NCBI RefSeq assembly: GCF_965232525.1
Contig: NZ_OZ246980.1
Coordinates: 1,488,001 to 1,552,000 of the forward strand
DNA: 64,000 nucleotides
DNA from: Bauldia sp965232525
GTDB lineage: Bacteria; Pseudomonadota; Alphaproteobacteria; Rhizobiales; Kaistiaceae
Direction: 5' to 3'
The position numbers and the translations under genes are program-made. Positions 25,246-34,098 of the stretch are shown in pieces. A model generated the notes under the pieces. The model had not been told where the DNA came from, made no database searches, and was given only the letters and a program-made list of their open reading frames with translations. The stretch's first letter is position 1; each line of letters begins with the position of its first letter.

Positions 25246-26016
25246 GTGGCAGACTGGATTGGCCGTTTCTCGTTGGAAGGCCGCAAGGCCCTGGTGACGG
25301 GCGCCTCGAAAGGGCTCGGCGCCGAAATCTGTGACGTCTTCGCCGACGCTGGCGCCGATGTCGTCGCGACCGCCCGCGACGAGGCCGGGCTCAAGGCCGC
25401 CTATGATGCGGTCACCGGACACGGTCGCCGGTGCGTGACCTTGCCGTGCGACCTCGCCGACGCCGATTCGGTGCGCAGCATGGGGCAGGCAGCGCTCGAC
25501 GCGTTCGGCGGCATTGACATCCTCGTCAACAATGCCGGTGCCACCAAGGTCGCGCCGGCGGGCGATCTCACCGGCGACGACTGGGATTTCCTGATGGCGG
25601 TGAACGCGCGCGCGCCGTTTCTCCTGTCGCAAATCGTTGCGCCCGGCATGATCGAACGACACTCAGGCAAGATCATCAACGTGTCGTCGCAGACCGGCGT
25701 CGTCGCCCTCGACGATCACGCCGCCTACGCGTCGTCGAAAGGGGCGCTCAATTCGTTGACCAAGTCGCTGGCGATCGAGTGGGCCAAGCACAACATCCAG
25801 GTCAATGCGATCTGCCCGACCGTGGTTCTGACCACCATGGGCACGAAGGTCTGGGGCGACGAAGCCAAGGCCAAGCCGATGCTCGACCGTATCCCGGCCG
25901 GCCGCTTCGGCGAACCGATCGAGATCGCCGACCTTGCGCTGTTCCTGGCGTCGTCCGCGTCGTCGTTCATCAACGGAGAACTGGTGATGATCGAAGGCGG
26001 GTACACGTCCCTCTAG
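25246..26016 (+). CDS. Short-chain dehydrogenase/reductase (SDR)
   Basis: NAD(P)-dependent oxidoreductase of 256 residues. TGASKGLG near residues 19-26 binds the cofactor, NNAG is at about 93, and the catalytic Ser-Tyr-Lys lies in NVSSQTGVVALDDHAAYASSKGAL. The C-terminal FINGELVMIEGGYTSL is typical of classical SDRs, nearest in style to gluconate 5-dehydrogenase or sorbose reductase. The GTG start at 25246 follows GGGGGG. It sits between hisD and the UPF0262 gene, which are usually neighbours, so it looks inserted. Substrate unknown. Confidence 0.9.
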   Translation: MADWIGRFSLEGRKALVTGASKGLGAEICDVFADAGADVVATARDEAGLKAAYDAVTGHGRRCVTLPCDLADADSVRSMGQAALDAFGGIDILVNNAGATKVAPAGDLTGDDWDFLMAVNARAPFLLSQIVAPGMIERHSGKIINVSSQTGVVALDDHAAYASSKGALNSLTKSLAIEWAKHNIQVNAICPTVVLTTMGTKVWGDEAKAKPMLDRIPAGRFGEPIEIADLALFLASSASSFINGELVMIEGGYTSL

Positions 26017-26063
26017 GAGAAGCACCGATCGCCGGCCCTCATCGGGTCGATGTCACACGAACC

Positions 26064-26585
26064 ATGCGCCATCACGATCCCAGCCCGTTGCCGACACCGA
26101 CCGCCCCGCCGCCGGCCGGCCTCGTCGCCGTTGATATCGACGCGGCTTCGTTCGACGGCGCCGGTGGGTTCCTCGAGGCCGAACGGACCGCGGCGGTTCG
26201 CGACCTGCTGGCCCAGAATCGCTTTGAGCCGGGCGGACGGACGGGCACGTTCCGGCTGAAGATGGCAGTGGTGGAGCAGAAGCTGGTGCTCGACGTGTCG
26301 GACGACGGCGCAGCCCCGCTTGCCCGCCATATCCTCTCGCTGCGTCCACTCTCGCGTGTCATCAGGGATTACTTCATCGTCTGCGAAAGCTATCGCGAGG
26401 CCGTCGACCAGGCCTCGCCCGCGCGCATCGAAGCGATCGACATGGGCCGGCGTGGACTCCATGACGAAGGCGCCACGGTGTTGCGGGATCGGCTGGCCGG
26501 AAAAATCGAAATGGACCATGCCACGGCGCGCCGGCTTTTCACCCTGGTGTGCGCGCTGAACTGGCGCATACGCGGCCAGCGTTGA
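26064..26585 (+). CDS. UPF0262 family protein
   Basis: 173 residues of unknown function, restricted largely to alphaproteobacteria. Family stretches are GRTGTFRLKMAVVEQKLVLDV, HILSLRPLSRVIRDYFIVCESYREAV and GRRGLHDEGATVLRDRL, and the C-terminal TLVCALNWR. The ATG at 26064 gives a proline-rich N-terminus of about 18 residues before the conserved part. No signal peptide. It belongs to the murA-hisD-infA block. Confidence 0.92.
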   Translation: MRHHDPSPLPTPTAPPPAGLVAVDIDAASFDGAGGFLEAERTAAVRDLLAQNRFEPGGRTGTFRLKMAVVEQKLVLDVSDDGAAPLARHILSLRPLSRVIRDYFIVCESYREAVDQASPARIEAIDMGRRGLHDEGATVLRDRLAGKIEMDHATARRLFTLVCALNWRIRGQR

Positions 26586-26658
26586 TCCGGTTCACAACGT
26601 CAGGCTAATCGGCTACCGTCCCGCCCCGTTCACCCGCCGCTGCCACTCAAGGGACCGC

Positions 26659-26877
26659 ATGGCCAAGGAAGAAATCATCGAGTTTCCCGGTGTCGTCACC
26701 GAACTGCTGCCGAACGCCACCTTCCGCGTTAAGTTGGAAAACGAGCACGAGATCATCGCCCACACCGCCGGGCGGATGCGCAAGAACCGCATCCGCGTTC
26801 TCGCCGGTGATAAGGTGCTGGTGGAGATGACCCCCTACGATCTGACCAAGGGCCGGATCACCTACCGGTTCAAGTAA
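26659..26877 (+). CDS. infA: Translation initiation factor IF-1
   Basis: 72-residue OB-fold protein that binds the 30S A site with IF-2 and IF-3. It begins MAKEEIIEFPGVVTELLPNA and contains FRVKLENEHEIIAHTAGRMRKNRIRVLAGDKV, the strongly conserved core. Normal length. It lies between UPF0262 and maf as in other alphaproteobacteria; the low-molecular-weight phosphatase gene often found just before infA is absent. Confidence 0.98.
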   Translation: MAKEEIIEFPGVVTELLPNATFRVKLENEHEIIAHTAGRMRKNRIRVLAGDKVLVEMTPYDLTKGRITYRFK

Positions 26878-26921
26878 GCCGCCTCGCGCCGCTTGGGCGG
26901 GGTGCGCGCAGGACACCGACA

Positions 26922-27554
26922 ATGGCCGGACGTTTGAAACTGGTTCTCGCGTCAGGGTCGCCGCGTCGCCTGCAGCTTCTGAACCAGATCGGCGTCGAAC
27001 CCGACCGGCTGCTGCCGGCGGCGGTCGACGAGACACCGAAGAAACACGAACTGCCACGCAACCTGGCCAAGCGGCTCGCCCGCGACAAGGCGGTTGCGGC
27101 GCAGGCCGCGCTGAAGGCGCAGCCCGAGCCCGACGGTGCGCTGATCCTCGCCGCCGACACGGTTGTCGGTGTGGGGCGCCGGTGCCTACCCAAGGCCGAG
27201 TTGATCGAAGAGGCGGCGAGTTGTCTGCGCCTGATTTCCGGCCGGGCGCACCGGGTGTATACCGGCGTCGTTCTGGTCACCGCGAGCGGGCAGCTTCGCC
27301 AGCGCCTCGTCGAAACGCGGGTTCGCCTCAAGCGGCTGTCGCAGGAGGATATGGACTCTTATCTTGCGTCCGGCGAGTGGCGCGGCAAGGCCGGCGGCTA
27401 CGCGGTGCAGGGGCTTGCCGGCGGGTTCGTCATCAAGCTGGTCGGTTCCTATACCAATGTGGTCGGTCTGCCGCTCTACGAGACCATGAGCCTGCTGCTC
27501 GGCGAGGGTTATCCGATCCGTTACAGCTGGCTGAAGGGCGGAGCGGCACGATGA
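26922..27554 (+). CDS. maf: Maf-like nucleoside triphosphate pyrophosphatase
   Basis: House-cleaning pyrophosphatase of 210 residues that hydrolyses non-canonical or modified nucleotides. It begins MAGRLKLVLASGSPRRLQLLNQIGV with the SxSPRR phosphate-binding motif near residues 12-17. ILAADTVVGVGRRCLPKA gives the acidic metal ligand, and GKAGGYAVQGLAGGFV is the conserved C-terminal stretch. The stop overlaps the yacG start by 4 nt. An RNase E/G gene is often found between these two in alphaproteobacteria and is not here. Confidence 0.95.
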   Translation: MAGRLKLVLASGSPRRLQLLNQIGVEPDRLLPAAVDETPKKHELPRNLAKRLARDKAVAAQAALKAQPEPDGALILAADTVVGVGRRCLPKAELIEEAASCLRLISGRAHRVYTGVVLVTASGQLRQRLVETRVRLKRLSQEDMDSYLASGEWRGKAGGYAVQGLAGGFVIKLVGSYTNVVGLPLYETMSLLLGEGYPIRYSWLKGGAAR

Positions 27555-27757
27555 CCAAACAGGACAAGCCAGCGGCCGAGGTCGTGCCGATGCGGCGAAC
27601 CCGCGCCTGCCCGATCTGCGGCCAGCCCTCGCAGCGGCCGGTGTTTCCGTTCTGCAGTAAGCGCTGCGCCGATATCGATCTCCATCGCTGGCTGTCGGGG
27701 TCCTATGCGATTCCCGCCGCCGACGGCGATGAAGACGACACACTGGATCCGGCTTAG
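27551..27757 (+). CDS. yacG: DNA gyrase inhibitor YacG, zinc-binding
   Basis: 68-residue zinc protein that in E. coli binds GyrB and inhibits gyrase. The four cysteine ligands are in CPICGQPSQRP and FPFCSKRCADIDLHRWLSG, the full family signature. The ATG at 27551 overlaps the maf stop by 4 nt; other in-frame starts lie deep inside maf. The C-terminus is acidic (DGDEDDTLD), as usual. Last gene of the murA block before tRNA-Phe. Confidence 0.94.
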   Translation: MTKQDKPAAEVVPMRRTRACPICGQPSQRPVFPFCSKRCADIDLHRWLSGSYAIPAADGDEDDTLDPA

Positions 27758-27933
27758 TCGCCACCGCGCAAAGCCGAAATCCCCTAATACGGCCAGGTCT
27801 TGCCGATGCCCCTGGGCTTGCGCGGGGACGAAGCCTTGATGCGACCGGTGGCGATCTGGACAGGGCCGGGCGAGTTGCCTATAACGCGTCGCCTTGACCG
27901 CAGCGGCGTGCCCGAGCGTGCCGGTTACGGTAA

Positions 27934-28009
<76 letters not shown>

Positions 28010-28031
28010 TTGTCCTCTCTATCATAACTGA

Positions 28032-28148
28032 ACATACCACCTGCTTTACTACGACCCGACGGGCGACACGGCTGGCGGCGACGCGATCTTGTTCGCCCGA
28101 TTCGACGACACCAAGCTCAAGGCCGCCGACTTCACCGTCTCCGCCTGA
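28032..28148 (+). pseudogene. C-terminal remnant of an RTX/calcium-binding secreted protein
   Basis: An open stretch of 38 codons after an in-frame stop, 22 nt past tRNA-Phe, reads ...LLYYDPTGDTAGGDAILF, then ARFDDTKLKAADFTVSA and TGA. The YYDPTGD...ILFARFDD...AADFTV pattern matches the end of type I secreted RTX or serralysin-like proteins, which finish with a YDxDG..G and AxDF motif followed by a short tail. Everything upstream of this tail is missing, so it is a leftover of a deleted gene. Position next to a tRNA suggests a past insertion or deletion. Similarity is judged by eye. Confidence 0.6.
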
Positions 28149-28192
28149 CGCGGGTCCGGCAGGTCGTCTGTCTGCCTGGCTCGCGCCCGGCT

Positions 28193-28214
28193 AATCGCGC
28201 ACATGTGCACGATT
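28193..28214. promoter_or_regulatory. 22-bp palindrome upstream of GH116 operon
   Basis: AATCG(c)GCACA and TGTGC(a)CGATT form a 22-bp palindrome with only one mismatched pair, centred 80 bp upstream of the GH116 start. It is a strong operator candidate. Its dyad symmetry suits a dimeric repressor (LacI, ROK or TetR type) better than the AraC-type protein encoded in this operon. Confidence 0.6.
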
Positions 28215-28283
28215 GTCATCACGTCATAGGGGCACGCAATCCCGCTCGCGCTGGCTTAACGTCGTGGCTCATTGAGGTGCGCC

Positions 28284-30938
28284 ATGACCCGCGACTATTT
28301 TCGCTACGATTCCAAGCAAGCGCCGCACGCCGTGTTTCCCCTGGGGGGGATCGGTGCCGGCGGGATCGGCATAGGCGCGGACGGACGCCTTCAGGACTGG
28401 GAGATTTTCAACCGACCCTCCAAGGGCAGCGTTAACGGCTTCTCGCATTTTGCGGTCCGCGCCGAGCGTGACGGGAGCGTCGTCGACACCCGCATCCTCC
28501 ATGGTCCGTTCACCGGCAACCGCAGCGGCGTCCTGCACGGAAAGCAGTTCAACACGTTTGGCTTCGGGCCGCGCCGGGAGGAGATGACCGGCTTTCCGCA
28601 CTTTGCCGAGTCGTCTTTGACTGGACCTTACCCAATGGCGACGCTCGTCTTCGCCGACCAGCGGTTTCCGGGCCCGGTCACCATGCGCGCGTCGAGCCCT
28701 TTCGTTCCGATGGAGGATCGGCTGTCGTCGCTGCCGGTCGCTCAGTTCGAGGTCACTTTCGAGAACACCGGCGACGCCGATCTGGACTACACGCTGTTCG
28801 GCTGCATCGCCTTTGAGTTCGGTGGAGCGGTTGTCGACGTTTCGACCAATGGCAGTCTGACCATCAGCGGACGTGCCGACTGCGATGCGGGGTCGGTCGA
28901 CTATGCGGAGATCGCGCTGGCGACGGACCACCCCGAGACCAGTTACCAGCGACACCTCTTCCGCGGTTCGTGGTTCGACACCATGGAGGTCTATTGGGCC
29001 GATATCGCCCGCGGCGGCCCGCTCAAGGATCGCTACTACGGTGATGCCAACCATGTCAGCGCGCCGCACCGGGGGCCGCATATCGAGCACAGCGTCCTGG
29101 CGGCCCACGTCAACGTTCCGGCCGGCGAGACCCGCACCGTGCGGGTCGCCATCGGCTGGTATGTGCCGAACGTCAAGAAGACTTGGGTGTCGCGCTTCGC
29201 GCTTCTTGACGAGAAGCAGACCGTGAAACCGGTCTGGAAAAACTTCTACGCCACCCAGTGGGATAGCGCGTCGGCGTGTCTGGCAGAGGTGTTCGCGCAG
29301 TGGGACGATCTGACGACGCGGACGTCGGCCTTCCGCGACAGCCTGACGTCGTCGACACTGCCGATCACCGTGGTCGATGCGGTTTCGGCTAACCTTTCGA
29401 TCCTGAAGTCGCCGACCTCGCTTCGGCTGGAAGACGGGACGTTCTACGGCTGGGAGGGATGTCATCCCGACGCCGGGTGCTGCGAGGGGTCGTGCACGCA
29501 TGTCTGGAACTATCAGCAGGTCCTGCCGTTTCTGTTTCCGGCGCTCGAACGCTCCATGCGCGAGGCGGATTTCTTCGAGAACCAGGTGCCGGAAACCGGC
29601 GGCATGGCTTTCCGCATGGCGCTGCCCAAGGGTGTCGGCACCAACGCGGAGCGGCCATGTGCCGACGGCCAGTTCGGCGGCGTCCTCAAGGCCTATCGGG
29701 ACTGGAAGCTCAGCGGCAACAACGACTGGTTGCGGTCGATCTGGCCGAACGTGGCGGCGGCCATCGAGTACGCATGGAACGACGGTAACTATGACAAATG
29801 GGATCCGGAGAAGACCGGAGTCCTGCATGGCCGGCAACATCACACGCTCGATATGGAGCTGTTTGGGCCGAATGCCTGGCTGACCGGGTTCTATCTTGGC
29901 GCGCTGATGGCCGGTGCGGAGATGGCGGAGACGATGGGCGAGGCCGATCGTGCCGCGCTTTACCGTGACATTCTGCGACGCGGCAAGGCATGGGTCACCG
30001 AGAACCTCTTCAACGGCGACTATTTCATCCAGAAGATCGACCTGAAGGACAAGTCATCCCTCGAGCCGTTCAATTTCGCGACCGGCACGACGGGCCATGT
30101 GGTCGGCAACATCTTCGATCAGTACTGGAGCGACGAACTCGGCGAGATCAAGTACCAGATCCTCGAAGGCTGCGGCATCGACCAGGTTCTGGCGCAATGG
30201 CACGCCAGCCTTTACGGCCTCGGTGACATTTTCGACCCCGATCAGTTTGCCTCAGCGGTTCGCGCCATCTACCGCAACAATTACAAGCCGCGCCTCGGCG
30301 ATGTCCCGAACCCGTGCCGTGTTTTCGGAATGGAGGATGAGGCCGGGACGGTGATCTGCGACTGGCCGGAAGGTGCGTCGCGGCCGGCGATCCCGGTTCC
30401 CTATTCGCAGGAAACCATGCACGGCTTCGAGTACGCCTTCGGCTGCGAACTGATGATGATCGGCGAGATCGACAAAGGTGCCGCAGTCTTCGCCGGGGTT
30501 CGCGATCGTTACCGGGGCGGCAACCGTAACCCCTGGAACGAAATCGAGTGCGGATCAAACTATGCGCGCTCGATGGCCAGCTATGCAGCGATCGTCGTTT
30601 TGTCCGGTTTCGCCTTCGACGGTGTGAAGGGCGAGATGGCGTTTGCGCCGCAGGTCCAGTCGGCGGGGCAGTTCCGTTCGTTCTGGTCGAACGGGGCGGC
30701 ATGGGGGACGGTTGCCATCGGCGGCGGTGCGGCGGAGATAGCCGTTCTGGGTGGCCTGCTGACGCTGACGCGCCTCGACCTGTGCGGTCGCACCTACGGT
30801 CAAGACGAATTGGCGGCGCTCGACGGCGCCGCGGGGGGTGACGGTGGCACCGAATTCAAGGCGGGACGTGTCCTGGCCTTCTCGGCGCCGGAACTCGAAG
30901 TGACCGGGCTTCAGGATATCGGCGCTTCGATCAACTAG
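28284..30938 (+). CDS. GH116 glycosidase (bile acid beta-glucosidase/GBA2-like)
   Basis: 884 residues. The N-terminal part, about 15-330, is the beta-sandwich found in GBA2-type enzymes (FPLGGIGAGGIGIGADGRLQDWEIFNRP). The C-terminal (alpha/alpha)6 domain holds the likely nucleophile Glu401 in CCEGSCTHVWNY and acid/base Asp523 in HHTLDMELFGPN, 122 residues apart, similar to characterised GH116 enzymes. Family members cleave beta-glucosides or beta-xylosides. There is no signal peptide, so it acts in the cytoplasm. ATG 28284 follows GAGGTG; a TTG 12 nt earlier is less likely. It is first in an operon with a sugar importer; the 16-nt gap ends in an AGGGAGG ribosome site. Confidence 0.92.
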   Translation: MTRDYFRYDSKQAPHAVFPLGGIGAGGIGIGADGRLQDWEIFNRPSKGSVNGFSHFAVRAERDGSVVDTRILHGPFTGNRSGVLHGKQFNTFGFGPRREEMTGFPHFAESSLTGPYPMATLVFADQRFPGPVTMRASSPFVPMEDRLSSLPVAQFEVTFENTGDADLDYTLFGCIAFEFGGAVVDVSTNGSLTISGRADCDAGSVDYAEIALATDHPETSYQRHLFRGSWFDTMEVYWADIARGGPLKDRYYGDANHVSAPHRGPHIEHSVLAAHVNVPAGETRTVRVAIGWYVPNVKKTWVSRFALLDEKQTVKPVWKNFYATQWDSASACLAEVFAQWDDLTTRTSAFRDSLTSSTLPITVVDAVSANLSILKSPTSLRLEDGTFYGWEGCHPDAGCCEGSCTHVWNYQQVLPFLFPALERSMREADFFENQVPETGGMAFRMALPKGVGTNAERPCADGQFGGVLKAYRDWKLSGNNDWLRSIWPNVAAAIEYAWNDGNYDKWDPEKTGVLHGRQHHTLDMELFGPNAWLTGFYLGALMAGAEMAETMGEADRAALYRDILRRGKAWVTENLFNGDYFIQKIDLKDKSSLEPFNFATGTTGHVVGNIFDQYWSDELGEIKYQILEGCGIDQVLAQWHASLYGLGDIFDPDQFASAVRAIYRNNYKPRLGDVPNPCRVFGMEDEAGTVICDWPEGASRPAIPVPYSQETMHGFEYAFGCELMMIGEIDKGAAVFAGVRDRYRGGNRNPWNEIECGSNYARSMASYAAIVVLSGFAFDGVKGEMAFAPQVQSAGQFRSFWSNGAAWGTVAIGGGAAEIAVLGGLLTLTRLDLCGRTYGQDELAALDGAAGGDGGTEFKAGRVLAFSAPELEVTGLQDIGASIN

Positions 30939-30954
30939 CGAAGGGAGGATAACA

Positions 30955-32232
30955 ATGTGGAAAAAGCTGACGACCCTGGCCGCGGCCACGTTCCTTTCGG
31001 CCGGTGCCGCGATGGCGCAGCCGCCGAGCGATGTCGAGGCGAACCTCAAGATCGTCCAGTGGGTCAACGATCAGATTATCGCCAGTACCAACAGCGCGAT
31101 CGAGCGGTTTGCTGAGAAGTATCCCAATGTAACCATCGAAACCCAATACGTTCCGGTGACCGGCGGCGCTTGGGGCGAGTACATCAACGCGTTCCTCAAT
31201 CAGATGGCTGCCGGCGACACGCCCGATATTGTCGCGGTCGCCATCGAGGGCTTTGCCGAGATCGCCTCAAAAGGCGTCGTCATCGATCTTGAGGAACTGA
31301 CCGCGGCCGATCCGCATGCGGCTGAGGTGATGGAGGGGATCGAAGCCAATCTGCTCGACGGCATGCGGACCCGTCCGACCGGAGAGCTGAACTTCTTTCC
31401 GACCGAATGGAACAACATCGTCATGTACTACAACAAGGACATGTTCGATGAGGCCGGCATCGCCTACCCTGAGGCCGATTGGACGTGGGATGACTTCCTG
31501 GAAACGGCCAAGGCCCTCACCAAGACGGATGCCGACGGGAACGTCACGCAGTTCGGCTATGTCGTCTCCGGTGCCCATTTCAGTCTGCAGCCGTGGCTCT
31601 TCACCAACAATGCGTCGATCCTGGACGAGAACTGGCGCGAGCCGACGGTGACCACACCGGAATTCCGAGAGTCGCTTCAGTTCCTGCACGATCTGATCAA
31701 TGTGCACAGGGTGGCTCCGACCCATGAGGGTGGCCACGGCACCGAGAAGTTCGTGGCTAGCCAGGCGGCCATGGTCGCGGCCGGACACTGGCCCGTCCCT
31801 GAGATGATGGAGGCCGGTCTCGAGAACGTCGGCGTCCAGCACATGCCGCAGAACAAGCGACAAGCGACCGTGTTCGGCATCGGCGGTCTCGCGATCACCA
31901 TGGACTCGCCCAACAAGGAGCTCGCCTGGGAGTTCATCAAGGAGATGACCGGCGACGAATACCAGCAGGAGCTCGCGGATTCGATGCGTTCCATCCCGTC
32001 GGCGCGCGCACAGGCAACCGACCCCGAATGGACGGCGTGGCCGGACAATTCAGAGATCTTCTACGAGACCGCGGCAACTGCCATCGCGGTTCCGTCGCCG
32101 CCCAACTTCGCCGAGGTCCAGGAGATTTTCCAGCGTCATCTGAACGCCTACATGAACGAGGATCAGGATCTGGACACGACCATCTCGCAGATGGATCGCG
32201 AGCTGCAGCGTTCCATGTCTCGCGCTTACTAA
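30955..32232 (+). CDS. Periplasmic sugar-binding protein, ABC family 1
   Basis: 425 residues with the signal peptide MWKKLTTLAAATFLSAGAAMA cleaved near residue 21. Family features are AINAFLNQMAAGDTPDIVAV-like YINAFLNQMAAGDTPDIVAV near residues 80-100, then NNIVMYYNKDMFDEAGIAYPEADWTWDDF, the classic hinge segment. It is the receptor of the importer encoded by the next two genes and is linked by position to GH116, so the ligand is probably a beta-linked oligosaccharide or glycoside. A stem-loop follows the stop codon. Confidence 0.94.
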   Translation: MWKKLTTLAAATFLSAGAAMAQPPSDVEANLKIVQWVNDQIIASTNSAIERFAEKYPNVTIETQYVPVTGGAWGEYINAFLNQMAAGDTPDIVAVAIEGFAEIASKGVVIDLEELTAADPHAAEVMEGIEANLLDGMRTRPTGELNFFPTEWNNIVMYYNKDMFDEAGIAYPEADWTWDDFLETAKALTKTDADGNVTQFGYVVSGAHFSLQPWLFTNNASILDENWREPTVTTPEFRESLQFLHDLINVHRVAPTHEGGHGTEKFVASQAAMVAAGHWPVPEMMEAGLENVGVQHMPQNKRQATVFGIGGLAITMDSPNKELAWEFIKEMTGDEYQQELADSMRSIPSARAQATDPEWTAWPDNSEIFYETAATAIAVPSPPNFAEVQEIFQRHLNAYMNEDQDLDTTISQMDRELQRSMSRAY

Positions 32233-32247
32233 GGCGCACGCAGTAAT

Positions 32248-32274
32248 CTCTGGCGCCCGGCAAGGGCGCCGGAG
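32248..32274 (+). promoter_or_regulatory. Stem-loop after binding-protein gene
   Basis: CTCTGGCGCCC-ggcaa-GGGCGCCGGAG: 11-bp stem with one T-G wobble and a 5-nt loop, 15 nt after the binding-protein stop. Followed by CTTTG, not a proper T-run. Likely raises binding-protein mRNA relative to the permease part. Confidence 0.7.
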
Positions 32275-32297
32275 CTTTGAGAAGCGGAACATCGACA

Positions 32298-33185
32298 GTG
32301 GCCACACTGGCGGCAAGGGAAGCCAGAGCAGGATATCTCTTCCTGCTGCCTGCCTATCTTCTGTATCTCCTGTTCCTGGCGATACCGCTTGTCGCGTCTC
32401 TGGGCCTGTCGTTTTACGAGGTCGATCGCCTCAAGCTCGACTTCACCTTTGTCGGTTTCGAGAACTTCGACTGGATCTTCACCGATCCCCGCTTCTGGCG
32501 GACGTTTCAGAACACCTTCTTCTTCATCTCTATGTCGGTAATCGGCAATGTCGGCACGGGCTTGCTGCTCGCCGTGGCACTCGACCGGGCCATCTCCGCA
32601 CCGGTCCTGTACACGCTCAGGCTTGCCTATTTCCTGCCGGTACTGGTGTCGCTGGCCTTCGTGTCGTTCATCTGGAAGTTTCTGTTCTCGACCGATCTCG
32701 GCGCTATCAACTACTACCTGCGGCGGATCGGGATCGGCAATGTCGGCTGGCTGACCGACGCGGATGTGGCCATGTATTCAGTCATCATCATCGACGTCTG
32801 GAAGAACGTCGGCTTCTTTATCATCATCTTTCTGGCGGCGCTGCAGGGCGTGCCGCGCAACCTGCTGGAAGCGGCGGCGATCGACGGTGCCAAGGCACGG
32901 ACCGTCATGCTACGCATCAAGATCCCGTTTATCGCACCGGTGATCCTGTTCTGTGTCACCTACGCGACCATCGGCGGCCTTCAGGTCTTCGATTCGATCC
33001 GGATACTGACCAATGGCGGGCCGGGGGACGCGACCCGCTCGGTGGTCATGTACATGGTGTCCGAAGCCTTCAGTGCCGGGCAGCTCGGAACCGGGTCGGC
33101 ATCCGCGCTTACGCTGCTGATCGTCATTACCGTCGTCGTCGCGCTTCAGATGGGTGTGGCGCGCCTGTTCCTGCGGCGGATGTGA
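32298..33185 (+). CDS. Sugar ABC transporter permease, MalF-like (CUT1)
   Basis: Inner-membrane permease of about 295 residues with six helices. The EAA loop is NLLEAAAIDGAKARTVMLRIKIPFI and the later ILTNGGPGDATRSVVMYMV is typical of MalF/UgpA proteins. The start may be GTG 32298 (MATLAAREARAGY) or TTG 32277; the GTG gives the usual N-terminus. Its stop is 5 nt before the next permease ATG, so the two are coupled. Confidence 0.92.
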   Translation: MATLAAREARAGYLFLLPAYLLYLLFLAIPLVASLGLSFYEVDRLKLDFTFVGFENFDWIFTDPRFWRTFQNTFFFISMSVIGNVGTGLLLAVALDRAISAPVLYTLRLAYFLPVLVSLAFVSFIWKFLFSTDLGAINYYLRRIGIGNVGWLTDADVAMYSVIIIDVWKNVGFFIIIFLAALQGVPRNLLEAAAIDGAKARTVMLRIKIPFIAPVILFCVTYATIGGLQVFDSIRILTNGGPGDATRSVVMYMVSEAFSAGQLGTGSASALTLLIVITVVVALQMGVARLFLRRM

Positions 33186-33190
33186 CGGCG

Positions 33191-34078
33191 ATGAGTCTCG
33201 TGCGCCTTTCTCCCGACGCCCCGATGTCGCATCGGCTCTTGTCGGCGATGCAGGTGATTCACTGGCGAAACGCGGTGGTGGTCACGCTCCTGCTGATCGG
33301 TGCGTTCTTCATGCTACTGCCGTTTTTCTGGATGTTCGCTACCAGCATGCGACCTGCGAGCGAAGCCTATCAGCTGCCGCCGAGTTTCTTTCCCGAGAGG
33401 ATCGACCTGCGAAGCTATCGCGAGCTGCTCGACGCACCGATCCCGTTCCTGCAGATGTACTGGAACAGCTTTTTCGTCGCGGCGGTGACGACCATCGGTG
33501 TGGTCATAACCAGCGCGATGGCGGCTTTCGCCTTCTCGCGGACCCGGTTTCCGGGCAGCAGCCTCTTGTTCGGTCTGATGCTCCTCGGGCTGATGGTGCC
33601 GCCGGCGCTCGTTCTGATTCCGCTGTTCTTCGGCATGGCTGCTTTCGGGATCGTCGACAGCCGCTGGGCGCTGATCCTTCCCGGCTTAGCCAATCCGCTC
33701 GCCGTCTTCATGATGCGGGAGTTCATGCGCAGCCAGCCGCGCGAGTACGAGGAAAGCGCTTTTGTCGACGGCGCCAGCTACTGGACCATCTTCCGCCGTA
33801 TCTCGCTGCCGCAGATGGGACCGCCGATTGCGGCGCTGAGCATCATCGTGTTCACGACGAGCTGGAACAACTTCCTCCTGCCGCTGGTGTTCGTCCGCTC
33901 GTTCGATGTCATGACCTTGCCGGTCGGTATCCTGGCCCTCTCGGGCAGTTTCGGAGACGGATCGTTGTCGGTGATCATGGCGGCGGTGACAATGGGTGTA
34001 TTGCCACTGCTCGTCGTTTTCCTTGTCGCGCAGCGCTTCATCGTCGAAAGCATCGCCAGTACCGGCGTCAAGAGATAA
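33191..34078 (+). CDS. Sugar ABC transporter permease, MalG-like (CUT1)
   Basis: Inner-membrane permease of 295 residues. The first helix is at about residues 33-53 and the periplasmic segment contains PPSFFPERIDLRSYRELLD, as usual for MalG proteins. The EAA loop reads REYEESAFVDGASYWTIFRRISLPQM near residues 178-203. The C-terminus VAQRFIVESIASTGVKR is typical of the branch. ATG 33191 follows the previous stop by 5 nt; a GTG at 33182 is possible. Confidence 0.92.
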   Translation: MSLVRLSPDAPMSHRLLSAMQVIHWRNAVVVTLLLIGAFFMLLPFFWMFATSMRPASEAYQLPPSFFPERIDLRSYRELLDAPIPFLQMYWNSFFVAAVTTIGVVITSAMAAFAFSRTRFPGSSLLFGLMLLGLMVPPALVLIPLFFGMAAFGIVDSRWALILPGLANPLAVFMMREFMRSQPREYEESAFVDGASYWTIFRRISLPQMGPPIAALSIIVFTTSWNNFLLPLVFVRSFDVMTLPVGILALSGSFGDGSLSVIMAAVTMGVLPLLVVFLVAQRFIVESIASTGVKR

Positions 34079-34098
34079 GTGTCAACACAGGACGGCTT

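Noticed and set aside
28269..29843. 524-codon open frame opposite the GH116 gene
   Set aside because: Antisense shadow with no domain; GH116 motifs are clear on the plus strand.
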